Shown here piece by piece: positions 39,818-48,155 of a stretch of DNA of 64,000 nucleotides. Source of the DNA: Pseudomonas wenzhouensis. GTDB lineage: Bacteria > Pseudomonadota > Gammaproteobacteria > Pseudomonadales > Pseudomonadaceae. The translations under genes were made by a program, and so were the position numbers. The notes below the pieces were generated by a model, which searched no databases, was not told where the DNA came from, and worked only from the letters and a program-made list of their open reading frames with translations. The stretch's first letter is position 1. Every line of letters starts with the position of its first letter. The stretch is taken from assembly GCF_021029445.1 (NCBI RefSeq), contig NZ_CP072610.1, positions 2,728,001 to 2,792,000 of the forward strand, read 5' to 3'.

Positions 39818-41899
39818 TCAGGCGATTTCCGCCAATAACTGGCGAGCCGCCTTCTTCTGCTCGTCGTCGCCATGGTCGATGACGTCATTGAGGATGTCGC
39901 AGGCAGTGGCGATATCCCCCTGCCTGATATATGCCAGTGCCTGATTGAGCCGGGTCATGTGCTCGGGGTCGGTCGCCAGTTGATCGATATCGCCCTGCAG
40001 CGCCGCAGTGGCATCGGCATCGCCGGCGAAGGCATCGAGGAAATTGTCGTCCAGCGCTTTGACCTCATCACTGAGGACCATTTCCATCTCGCCGAAGGCG
40101 CTCAACTGCTCGTCTTCATGATGCAACTCGAACACCTCCGGCAACTCCTGCAGGTTGCTGGCGAAGGATGCATCGAACTCCGGTTCGACAGCCGGCTTGG
40201 CTTTGCCTTTGGCGGTAGCCGGGAACGGGCTGACCAGCTCCCAGTCGGCATCCAGCGACAGGTCGTCGAGGTTGAGCTGGAAATCCTGCTCGGTCAGCGG
40301 CTCTGCAACAGGCGGCGACATAACAGGCTCTTTCGGTGCCGGCTGGGACATGGGCAGGTCGGGATGGCGCGCCTTGAGTGCATCGATACGTGCAGCGTCG
40401 AAGGCCTCGCCCCGCAGTAACGCCTCCTCACGGGCAAAGCCTGCGCCATCACCGAGCATCGCCATGACTTCCAGCAGACGAAAGCGCAGATCACTGCGCT
40501 GCGGTGCCTGAGCCAGTGCCTTGTTCAGTTCGCCACGAGCCTCGCTGAGACGCCCATAGGCGATATAGACATTGGCCGCCTCAAGCGCATCGACTGGCGC
40601 CTGGGCCCGGGCAGGCACCGGTGTCGGCACAGCCTTCAGCACCGGCTCGGCAGGCACCGAAGCGGTAATCTGCTGCTGGGGTTGTGGCTGAGACGCCTGC
40701 GCCTTCGCTTGCACCTGAACCACGGGCTTGCCTGTGTCGACACGCCGCCGCACAGCCCAGAACAGTGCACCGAGCAGCAATAAAAGACCCGTGCCACCTG
40801 CCAGGAGCGTCGCCCACCAGCCACGCCCGGCAATGGGCTCCTGTAAACTGACCGGCGTTGCCACGACAGGCGCAGTAACGGGCTCGGCTGGTGTACGCGC
40901 AGCCAGCTCAGCCAACTGGGCATCCTTCTGCGCGAGTTGTTCCTGCAATTGCTGCAGTTGCAGTTGCAACTGCGCCAGGCCTTGTTGCAGCTGCAGGTTT
41001 TCTGCAGCCTGGTTGGCCAGCTCGGCATCCACCTGACGCTGCTTCTCAGCCAGTAGCTCCAGGCTTTCGGCTTGTGGCGGTGCCGACGCCACAGCAGCCG
41101 GTGGCGCGCTGAGCAATCCCTCGGCACTGCTTTGTGCAACGATGGGCGCGGCGTCGGCTGCCGTTGGTGCGGCAGTCGGCTGGGGCGCGCCTGCACGCGC
41201 GGCGTCCGGCAACAGCAAGTCGGCACCAGCCTGCAAACGGCTCGCATCGCCACCGGCAAAGGCATTGGGATTAAGAGCCAGAATGCCCTCCATCAATGCC
41301 TGCTGAGACAGCGTACTGCCCTGCTGACGCAAACGCGCAGCGATGGACCAGAGGCTGTCGCCGCGCACGACTTGGTGACGATGCCCGGCAGTGGCACTCG
41401 GTGGAGGCACCGCTCTGAACTGTGCCACTGGAGCCTGAGCACGCGGGGCCTCTTGCGAGACTACTGCAGCACTGGGCGCTGCCACCGAGGTGTAGGCCGA
41501 TGAGCCTGGCGGGTCGAGCAGCACGGTGTATTCGCGCAGCATCTGACCGTTGGGGCGCGCCACCTCGACGATGAAATTCAGGTAAGGCTCGCGCACCGGA
41601 CGGCTGGAAACCACACGAATGACACTGCGCGAACCACGCAACAACGGCGTAAAGCGCAGGTCATTGAGAAAGTACAAACGCTCGACGCCCGAACGGCTGA
41701 ACACATCGGCAGGCGCCAGACCGACGCGCAGATCCTGCGCGCCCAGGTCACCCACCTCGAGCAATTCGATCTCGGCCTCGAACGGCTGGTTCAACGCCGA
41801 GTGCAGGGTGATGTCCCCCAACCCGAGCGCCGGCGCCATACCCGAATAGAGCGCAGAGCCCGACGCCAAACCCAACATTAACTGACGCACCCGAGCCAT
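39818..41899 (-). CDS. Second FimV-like protein (LysM, coiled coil, FimV C-terminal domain)
   Basis: The 693-residue protein repeats the FimV plan in short form. It has a signal peptide, the same N-terminal domain (LGLGDITLHSALNQPFEAEIELLEV), a LysM-type motif (about residues 175-235), a Gln/Leu-rich coiled coil (about 290-335), a membrane segment (about 360-380), and the FimV C-terminal TPR-like domain. The ATG at 41899 follows GGAGGT. P. aeruginosa has a similar paralog beside plpD. Its role is unknown; a polar or septal scaffold is a fair inference. Confidence 0.9.
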   Translation of the reverse strand: MARVRQLMLGLASGSALYSGMAPALGLGDITLHSALNQPFEAEIELLEVGDLGAQDLRVGLAPADVFSRSGVERLYFLNDLRFTPLLRGSRSVIRVVSSRPVREPYLNFIVEVARPNGQMLREYTVLLDPPGSSAYTSVAAPSAAVVSQEAPRAQAPVAQFRAVPPPSATAGHRHQVVRGDSLWSIAARLRQQGSTLSQQALMEGILALNPNAFAGGDASRLQAGADLLLPDAARAGAPQPTAAPTAADAAPIVAQSSAEGLLSAPPAAVASAPPQAESLELLAEKQRQVDAELANQAAENLQLQQGLAQLQLQLQQLQEQLAQKDAQLAELAARTPAEPVTAPVVATPVSLQEPIAGRGWWATLLAGGTGLLLLLGALFWAVRRRVDTGKPVVQVQAKAQASQPQPQQQITASVPAEPVLKAVPTPVPARAQAPVDALEAANVYIAYGRLSEARGELNKALAQAPQRSDLRFRLLEVMAMLGDGAGFAREEALLRGEAFDAARIDALKARHPDLPMSQPAPKEPVMSPPVAEPLTEQDFQLNLDDLSLDADWELVSPFPATAKGKAKPAVEPEFDASFASNLQELPEVFELHHEDEQLSAFGEMEMVLSDEVKALDDNFLDAFAGDADATAALQGDIDQLATDPEHMTRLNQALAYIRQGDIATACDILNDVIDHGDDEQKKAARQLLAEIA

Positions 41900-42134
41900 G
41901 TGACCTCCAGGGTTATCCGGCTCGAACGCCACCTCCACGACTCCTGTCTAAGCTTCCATTGGTCGGGAGGCTGGCGCCCTTGAAAGTTCCGAGAACGGCT
42001 GACAAGCCTCTTGTCGAGGCCGTCTCGGATTACATTATGGCTACTGATTCACAAAGTAGCGGCCTGGGCGTCAGTTTGCCGATGAAAGCACGGTGCTATC
42101 AAGCGCCATTAGTCAAAAGCTGGACACAAAAATG

Positions 42135-42159
42135 ATTTCGATCAGAAAGTGATCGAAAT
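42135..42159 (-). terminator. Hairpin after marR: ATTTCGATCA-N5-TGATCGAAAT
   Basis: A perfect 10-bp stem with a 5-base loop lies about 20 bases after the marR stop. On the minus strand it is followed by CATTTTTG, so it is most likely the marR terminator. Its AT-rich symmetric form would also suit an operator for a MarR dimer. Confidence 0.65.
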
Positions 42160-42177
42160 TTTGACACCAACAGCCGG

Positions 42178-42609
42178 TCACTTCATCAAATTACCCAGTA
42201 CACGGGCGTGAACCTGCTGGCAGCGACGCAGATCATCCTCATCAATACCGGCAAAGACCTCATGGCGCAGCTGGGTGGAGATCGCCTCGATCTTTTCAAT
42301 CAGCGGCTGCGCCTTGGGCTGCAGCGCGATCTTCTTGGCGCGACGGTCTTCAGGCACTGCCACACGCGTCACTAGTTCCTGGCTCTCCAGGCTGTCGAGC
42401 AGTCGTGCCAGAGTAGGCCCCTCTACGCCGACGCTCTGCGCCAGTTCACGCTGGGTGGGCATTTCGGTGAAGCGCGCCAGGTGCAAGAGCACCAGCCAGC
42501 GCGCCTGGGACAGCCCCAGGCCGACCAGACGTCTATCGAGTTCGGAACGCCAGGCGCGCGACAACTGGGCAACCTGCATGGCAAAGCGGTGTTGATCGGG
42601 GTAAGACAT
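42178..42609 (-). CDS. MarR/SlyA-family transcription regulator
   Basis: The 143-residue protein has the MarR winged helix: LSQARWLVLLHLARF, recognition segment QRELAQSVGVEGPTLARLLDSLES, and wing RVAVPEDRRAKKIALQ with the conserved D-R pair. It is closest to SlyA-type members. A near-palindromic site lies just upstream of its start, suggesting autoregulation. Its target genes are unknown; neighbours are the FimV-like gene and a diguanylate cyclase. Confidence 0.9.
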   Translation of the reverse strand: MSYPDQHRFAMQVAQLSRAWRSELDRRLVGLGLSQARWLVLLHLARFTEMPTQRELAQSVGVEGPTLARLLDSLESQELVTRVAVPEDRRAKKIALQPKAQPLIEKIEAISTQLRHEVFAGIDEDDLRRCQQVHARVLGNLMK

Positions 42610-42638
42610 GGGCTAACGGACTCATACAAAGGTCAAAA

Positions 42639-42661
42639 ACTAATTATTAGCCAGCTAGCCA
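42639..42661. promoter_or_regulatory. Putative MarR operator (CTAATTATTAG then GCTAGC)
   Basis: The AT-rich palindrome CTAATTATTAG is followed at once by CCAGCTAGCC in the gap upstream of marR. It overlaps a TAATAAT-like -10 on the minus strand. MarR family sites are usually such 16-20 base AT-rich palindromes. Evidence is pattern only. Confidence 0.35.
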
Positions 42662-42744
42662 TAACCCGTTGCTCAGGGCAAGTCCAGATTGTTGCGTGAC
42701 CGTTGCAGGATGCGACCGATTTGCACTGAATACATTTTCCGGGC

Positions 42745-43905
42745 TCAGACAGAGACCTGATTACGTCCAGACGCCTTGGCCTGATACAACGCACGATCAG
42801 CCTGCTCGTACAACTGGCTGAGCTGCGGCTGACTGTCCGGACTCAACCAGGCAACCCCGACCGACATGGTCAGCACCTTGCCACTGGCGGACTCGCGATG
42901 ACTGATACCCGCCTGCTCCAATGCCTGCCGCAGGGCTTCAGCGCGCCGTACCGCTTCATCGGCAGCGATGTCGAAGAGCAACAGGGCGAATTCCTCGCCA
43001 CCGAGACGCACCCCCATATCCAGCGGCCGTCTGGCCGCCTGCTGGATAAGCGCGCCGACATGTTGCAAGGCGACGTCTCCAGCCTGATGACCATAGCTGT
43101 CGTTATAGGCCTTGAAATGATCGATATCGCATAGCAGCAGCGCCAGTGACTTGCTTTCTCGTTGTGCCTGACGCCACAGGCGTTCGAACTGTCGATTGAA
43201 ACTGCGTCGGTTGTGCAGACCCGTCAGGCTGTCGTGATAGGCCAACAGACGCATCAGCCGGCTGACCAGAAAATACTCGCGCGACTTGTGCTCGAGCAGG
43301 TAGCAGCCGACGCCACCGATGAGGTTGCCGAAGGTCAGCAACAGCACATTGTTGAGCAGCTTGGGCACCGGCAAGCCAGCTGCCAGCTCCGCCAGCACAT
43401 AGGCCAGCAATACCACCAGGGAACAGACAACGGCCTCACTCAACCGCAGCCCCACGAGAAAGTAAGCGGCCATGCTCACCAGCATCAGCCCTTCATAGGG
43501 GTAGTCGGGGTCGGCACGATGAGCCACACCGACGATCATCGCAGCCCCGACACCCAACACGAGGATGCAGGTCATGCTCAGCGGCAGCCAGAGATGACGA
43601 TAGCGGCGCTGCACAATGAAAAAGGCACACACCAGCAAAACAGCCAGCGCCAGAACACGAATGGCAATGACCCAACTGACGTGCGAGGCCGGCACGACGG
43701 CCATATCGAATACCGTCAGTGCCAGCCAGATCAAGGCCGCCACGCTCAGTGCAATACGTTTGAGCTCGAAGCTCTCCTCGAGGATAGAGGCGCGGTACTC
43801 ACGCTCCAGCGCCTGAGAAAAGCGCAATCGGCGAAAGCCCTGGCTGAGCTGATCGGCATAAGGGCTGGGACGAACTTCGTCGAGCCAGGCTTGATCCTTG
43901 GGCAC
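42745..43905 (-). CDS. Membrane diguanylate cyclase (HsbD-like)
   Basis: The 386-residue protein has an N-terminal membrane module of about six segments (residues 50-215) and a C-terminal GGDEF domain with active RLGGEEF and an RPLD inhibitory-site motif. P. aeruginosa HsbD occupies the equivalent place between marR and recQ, where it acts with the HptB/HsbR/HsbA motility-biofilm route; those partners are not in this window. It would make c-di-GMP at the inner membrane and could feed the LapD switch encoded a few kilobases away. Confidence 0.88.
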   Translation of the reverse strand: MPKDQAWLDEVRPSPYADQLSQGFRRLRFSQALEREYRASILEESFELKRIALSVAALIWLALTVFDMAVVPASHVSWVIAIRVLALAVLLVCAFFIVQRRYRHLWLPLSMTCILVLGVGAAMIVGVAHRADPDYPYEGLMLVSMAAYFLVGLRLSEAVVCSLVVLLAYVLAELAAGLPVPKLLNNVLLLTFGNLIGGVGCYLLEHKSREYFLVSRLMRLLAYHDSLTGLHNRRSFNRQFERLWRQAQRESKSLALLLCDIDHFKAYNDSYGHQAGDVALQHVGALIQQAARRPLDMGVRLGGEEFALLLFDIAADEAVRRAEALRQALEQAGISHRESASGKVLTMSVGVAWLSPDSQPQLSQLYEQADRALYQAKASGRNQVSV

Positions 43906-43998
43906 CCTTACCTCGCCAACAGGCTATATGCCTCTCACCTTAGCCGTACCGCGGCAATGCCGCCACAGGTGCAGCAGCGTTTTCTCTGCCCAGGGGCT

Positions 43999-46131
43999 TC
44001 AGAGTTCGAACTCGGCCTGCAGGGCTGCGCGTACGCAATAGAGCACTGCTTCGTCGATACGGCCGGCAAACAGTGGCGCAATGTCACTGACCGGTGGCAA
44101 CTCGCCCTCTCCGTCGAGGAAGGCCTCCTGAATCTCGCCCAACAGGTCTTCCGGCAGATCCAGCGCCTGCTCAAGGCTCAACTGCTGTGCGGCGATCGCC
44201 TCGGCCAGCAGGCTGTAGACGTTCTTCTCGCTGCAGTTGAGCTGGCCGGCGATTTGCGTCGGCGTCATGCCGGCGCGGGCCAGGCTGACCAGTTCATGAC
44301 GCAGGTCAGCGACTGGCGCCGGCACGGCTTCCTCAACCGCGCCATTGAGCACCTGCAGAAAAGCCTGGCCATAGCGTTCCAGCTTGCGTGCACCGACACC
44401 ACTGACTTCGGCCATCTCGCGCAGCGAGCCTGGCTGGCTGCGCAACATTTCCAGCAACGTGGCATCGGGGAAGATCACGTACGGCGGTACGCTGTGCTCT
44501 TCGGCCAGCTTACGGCGCAGGCTGCGCAGCGCCTCCCACATCTCTCTTTCATGGCCGCGCACCAGTTGGCTGGCAGCGCTACTGGAGGCCTTGGCCGCCT
44601 GTGCCGGCTTGAGCTCACGGCGCAGTTGCAGGCTGACCTCGCCACGCAGCAGCGGCCGGCAGCTCTCACTCAGGCGCAAACCGCCGAAGCCGTCCAGATC
44701 GACATCGGCCAGGCCACGGGCGACTAGCTGACGGAACAGGGTGCGCCACTCGACCTCGGAAAAACCCTTGCCCGCGCCGAACACCGCCAGGTGCTGATGG
44801 CCAGCAGCGCGAATTTTCTCGTTGTCGCGGCCCAGCAGAATGTCCACCAGATGACCGACACCATAGCGCTGGCCGCTGCGATAGACCGCCGACAACGCCT
44901 GGCGCGCCGGCTCGGTAGCATCCCAGGTCTCGACGCCATCGATGCAGTTGTCGCAGTGCCCACAGGGGTTGGGCAATTCTTCATCGAAGTAGGCCAGCAG
45001 CGCCTGACGGCGGCAGCGGGTTTCCTCGCACAGGGCGAGCATGGCATCGAGCTTGTGCTGCTCGATGCGCTTGTGACGCTCGTCGCCGTCGGAATTGTTG
45101 AGCATCTGTTTGAGGAAGATCACATCCTGCAGGCCGTAAGCCATCCAGGCATCGGCCGGCAAACCGTCGCGGCCGGCGCGACCAGTTTCCTGGTAATAGG
45201 CCTCCAGCGACTTGGGCAGATCGAGGTGGCAAACGAAGCGCACGTTGGGCTTGTCGATACCCATGCCGAAGGCGATGGTGGCCACCATGATCAGGCCTTC
45301 CTCGTTGAGGAAACGCTTCTGGTGATAGGCGCGCAGCTCGTTGGGCAAACCGGCGTGGTAAGGCAAAGCCGGAAAACCCTGGCTGCTGAGAAAGTCGGCG
45401 ACCTCCTCGACCTTCTTGCGCGACAGGCAATAGACGATACCGGCATCGCCCTTGCGCGGAGCGAGAAAGTTCAGCAGTTGCTTACGCGGCTGATCCTTGG
45501 GCTGGATACGATAGAAGATGTTTGGCCGGTCGAAGCTCGACAGAAAGCGCTCGGCGTTGTCCAAGTGCAGGCGCTGGACGATTTCTTCGCGGGTGCGCTT
45601 GTCTGCCGTGGCAGTCAGGGCGATACGCGGCACATGGGGAAAAAGCTCAGCCAGCTGGCCGAGCTGCAGGTACTCCGGACGGAAATCATGGCCCCACTGC
45701 GACACGCAGTGCGCTTCATCGATGGCGAACAGAGCGATATCCAGGCCTTGCAGAAAGCTCAGCATGCGCGGCTGCACCAGGCGCTCGGGCGCCAGATAGA
45801 GCATCTTGATCTGCCCACGGCGGATGCGATCGGCAATCTCGCGCTGCTCGTCAGGGCTCAGGGTGGAGTTCAACGCCACGGCTGCCACGCCCAGCTCGTC
45901 GAGAGTGGCCACCTGATCGTCCATCAGGGCGATCAGCGGCGACACCACCACCGCCAGGCCTTCGCGCATCAGTGCCGGCACCTGGAAGCACAGCGACTTG
46001 CCGCCGCCGGTCGGCATCAGCACCAGGGCATCGCCGCCGCCGGCCACGCGCTCGATGATCGCGGCCTGATTGCCGCGAAAGGCGTCGTAGCCGAAAACGT
46101 CTTTGAGAATGCGCATGGCGTGGTCGAGCAT
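43999..46131 (-). CDS. recQ: ATP-dependent DNA helicase RecQ
   Basis: RecQ unwinds DNA 3' to 5' in recombination and fork repair. The 710-residue protein has Walker [11 protein letters not shown], a DEAH box ([17 protein letters not shown]), helicase motif VI ([10 protein letters not shown]), RQC zinc ligands (CRRQ, CGHCDNC) and a C-terminal HRDC domain. The remaining 80 or so residues form a tail with a helix-turn-helix-like stretch. The ATG at 46131 follows GGAGG; a longer in-frame reading adds 16 unsupported residues. Confidence 0.96.
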   Translation of the reverse strand: MLDHAMRILKDVFGYDAFRGNQAAIIERVAGGGDALVLMPTGGGKSLCFQVPALMREGLAVVVSPLIALMDDQVATLDELGVAAVALNSTLSPDEQREIADRIRRGQIKMLYLAPERLVQPRMLSFLQGLDIALFAIDEAHCVSQWGHDFRPEYLQLGQLAELFPHVPRIALTATADKRTREEIVQRLHLDNAERFLSSFDRPNIFYRIQPKDQPRKQLLNFLAPRKGDAGIVYCLSRKKVEEVADFLSSQGFPALPYHAGLPNELRAYHQKRFLNEEGLIMVATIAFGMGIDKPNVRFVCHLDLPKSLEAYYQETGRAGRDGLPADAWMAYGLQDVIFLKQMLNNSDGDERHKRIEQHKLDAMLALCEETRCRRQALLAYFDEELPNPCGHCDNCIDGVETWDATEPARQALSAVYRSGQRYGVGHLVDILLGRDNEKIRAAGHQHLAVFGAGKGFSEVEWRTLFRQLVARGLADVDLDGFGGLRLSESCRPLLRGEVSLQLRRELKPAQAAKASSSAASQLVRGHEREMWEALRSLRRKLAEEHSVPPYVIFPDATLLEMLRSQPGSLREMAEVSGVGARKLERYGQAFLQVLNGAVEEAVPAPVADLRHELVSLARAGMTPTQIAGQLNCSEKNVYSLLAEAIAAQQLSLEQALDLPEDLLGEIQEAFLDGEGELPPVSDIAPLFAGRIDEAVLYCVRAALQAEFEL

Positions 46132-46303
46132 GAAGGCCTCCAAATCTGGCCGCGCATTATGCCGCAGGATGGCAGGCAACAGGGCGCCAACCCGTCCGAA
46201 GCAGCCGAATCGCCATCAGCAGAGCGCCCGCGCTGGTCGCAGAGGCGGCGGTGAACTAGAATCTCACCTCGTTTATCCCCTAAGCCTCAAGGTAACCCCC
46301 ACG

Positions 46304-46888
46304 ATGTCCTTCGCTGAGCAACTGTCCCGCCTGCAAGCCTTTCTCGATGCCGATGAGTTGCATGAGGAAGCGTTGGACTACGTGGCCGCCCATGGCTACC
46401 TGACCGCCCTGGCGATCTGCCCCGATCAGGTGCCGGAGCGTGAATGGATCGACGCGCTGTTCGCCGAACCGCCGCACTACCGCAGCGATGCCGAACGCGA
46501 AGAGATCGAAGGTACGCTGATCCACCTCAAAGCGCACATCGCGCGCCAGTTGGCCGGTGAAGAAGAGCCGGAACTGCCCTGCGATCTGGATCTGGGTGAC
46601 GAGCCGGACGACTCCGACCTGCGCGGCTGGTGCATCGGCTTCATGGAAGGTGTGTTCCTGCGCGAGGCCGTGTGGTTCGAGGATGCCGAAGACGAAGTCA
46701 GCGAACTGCTGCTGCCGATCATGGTTGGTTCCGGCCTGTTCGACGAGCAGCAGGAGTTCGCCGAGATCGCCCGCGACCACGACCTGGTGGACAGCATGAT
46801 CGAGCAGATTCCCGAACTGCTGACCGCCCTCTTCCTGCTGTGCCAGGCGCCGGAAGAAAAGCCCGCGCTGCTCAAACCTCGCCACTGA
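46304..46888 (+). CDS. YecA/UPF0149-family protein
   Basis: The 194-residue acidic helical protein has the UPF0149 pattern (GWCIGFMEGVFL and the TALAICPD stretch). It lacks the C-terminal SEC-C zinc motif of YecA proper. Function is unknown in the family. It is divergent from recQ, and followed after 45 bases by the DUF454 gene. Confidence 0.82.
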   Translation: MSFAEQLSRLQAFLDADELHEEALDYVAAHGYLTALAICPDQVPEREWIDALFAEPPHYRSDAEREEIEGTLIHLKAHIARQLAGEEEPELPCDLDLGDEPDDSDLRGWCIGFMEGVFLREAVWFEDAEDEVSELLLPIMVGSGLFDEQQEFAEIARDHDLVDSMIEQIPELLTALFLLCQAPEEKPALLKPRH

Positions 46889-46933
46889 GTGCCCGCGCCG
46901 GGGCATGGCCCCGGCTGCCGCCAAGACCCGCAC

Positions 46934-47332
46934 ATGCCGCGTGATATCCAGCCCAGCCGCCATCGCAGCGTCCGCTACCTGCTGCTGACCATCGGCTGGC
47001 TGAGCGTGGCCCTCGGGGTCATCGGCATCTTCCTGCCGGTACTGCCAACCACGCCATTCCTGCTGCTGGCGGCGGCCTGCTTCGTGCGCAGCTCACGGCG
47101 GTTCTACCTCTGGCTGGTCACCCACCGGCACCTGGGGCCGTGGATTCGCGACTACCTCGAAGGCCAGGGCATACCGCTCAAGGGCAAGGTCTACGCCCTG
47201 CTGCTGATGTGGGCCAGCATCAGCTTTTCCTGCTATCTGGTGCCGATGCCCTGGGCACGCGCTTTCATGCTTACCAGCGCGGTGCTGGTGAGCATCTACA
47301 TCCTGCGCCAGAAGACGCTGCAACGACCCTGA
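46934..47332 (+). CDS. DUF454 (YbaN-like) inner-membrane protein
   Basis: The 132-residue protein has three to four membrane segments. The family signature GVIGIFLPVLPTTPFLLLAAACF is present, split by a short loop. The ATG at 46934 follows from position. The function of DUF454 proteins is unknown. It lies just upstream of the Lap locus with 130 bases between, which include a perfect TTGACA (47376-47381) but no convincing -10. Confidence 0.85.
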   Translation: MPRDIQPSRHRSVRYLLLTIGWLSVALGVIGIFLPVLPTTPFLLLAAACFVRSSRRFYLWLVTHRHLGPWIRDYLEGQGIPLKGKVYALLLMWASISFSCYLVPMPWARAFMLTSAVLVSIYILRQKTLQRP

Positions 47333-47464
47333 GGGTATTCGGGCGACGCAGACTGGTCACCCCCTCGACAACCTTTTGACAGCCTCGCCCGCCCTGACGG
47401 ATCGACCGGCAAAAAGCCGGCACCTCACCTAGACTCACCGAATCAGGCCTACAGGCACGACCTC

Positions 47465-48145
47465 ATGCGACGGCGACGGATTCAGCGATGGTGGTGGCAG
47501 CTGTCGATCTTCTGGATCGGCGGCATGTCGCTGGCTGGCATGACGCTGGCCAACTGGGACTTTGCCCAGATTCTGAAGAACGCCGAAAGTCGCTATGGCA
47601 ATCTCGCCCAGGCGCAGGCACGCATCCTCGATTGGGAAGCGCTGATCAAGAGCAGCGCGGCGTTGCCAGAGCCCGACAAGCTCAACGAGGTCAATCGTTT
47701 TTTCAACCGCAAGGTGCGCTTCGTCGACGACATTCAACTCTGGCGGGAAAACGATTACTGGGCCACCCCCGTGGAAATGCTGGTCAAGGGCGCTGGCGAT
47801 TGCGAGGACTACTCCATCGCCAAGTACTTCACCCTGCGACGCCTCGGCATCCCCAGCGAAAAACTGCGCATCACCTACGTCAAGGCGCTGAATTACAACC
47901 AGGCGCACATGGTAGTGACCTATTACGCCAGCCCCAGCGCCGAGCCGCTGGTGCTGGACAACCTGATCAACGACATCCGCCCTGCCTCACAGCGCAAGGA
48001 TCTGTTGCCGGTCTACGCCTTCAACGCCGAAGGCCTCTACCTGCCGGGTTCCAACACCCGCAAGAGCGACTCGAAGAAGCTCTCGCGCTGGCAGGACATT
48101 CTGAAAAAAATGCATGCCGAGGGCTTCGCCGTGGGCGAAGGCTAG
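47465..48145 (+). CDS. lapG: LapG, periplasmic cysteine protease of the biofilm switch
   Basis: LapG is a calcium-dependent transglutaminase-like protease that cuts LapA-type adhesins at their N-terminal di-alanine site and frees them from the cell. The 226-residue protein has an N-terminal hydrophobic signal/anchor (about residues 9-29). The catalytic triad is Cys113 (GAGDCEDYS), His148 (NQAHMV) and Asp165 (VLDNLI), by my count. It lies just upstream of lapD on the same strand, as in P. fluorescens. The likely substrate is the giant adhesin encoded nearby. Confidence 0.95.
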   Translation: MRRRRIQRWWWQLSIFWIGGMSLAGMTLANWDFAQILKNAESRYGNLAQAQARILDWEALIKSSAALPEPDKLNEVNRFFNRKVRFVDDIQLWRENDYWATPVEMLVKGAGDCEDYSIAKYFTLRRLGIPSEKLRITYVKALNYNQAHMVVTYYASPSAEPLVLDNLINDIRPASQRKDLLPVYAFNAEGLYLPGSNTRKSDSKKLSRWQDILKKMHAEGFAVGEG

Positions 48146-48155
48146 GAGGAAGAAT

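Noticed and set aside
47376..47400. Promoter for lapG based on a perfect TTGACA
   Set aside because: No acceptable -10 box lies 16-18 bases downstream, so I did not call it.
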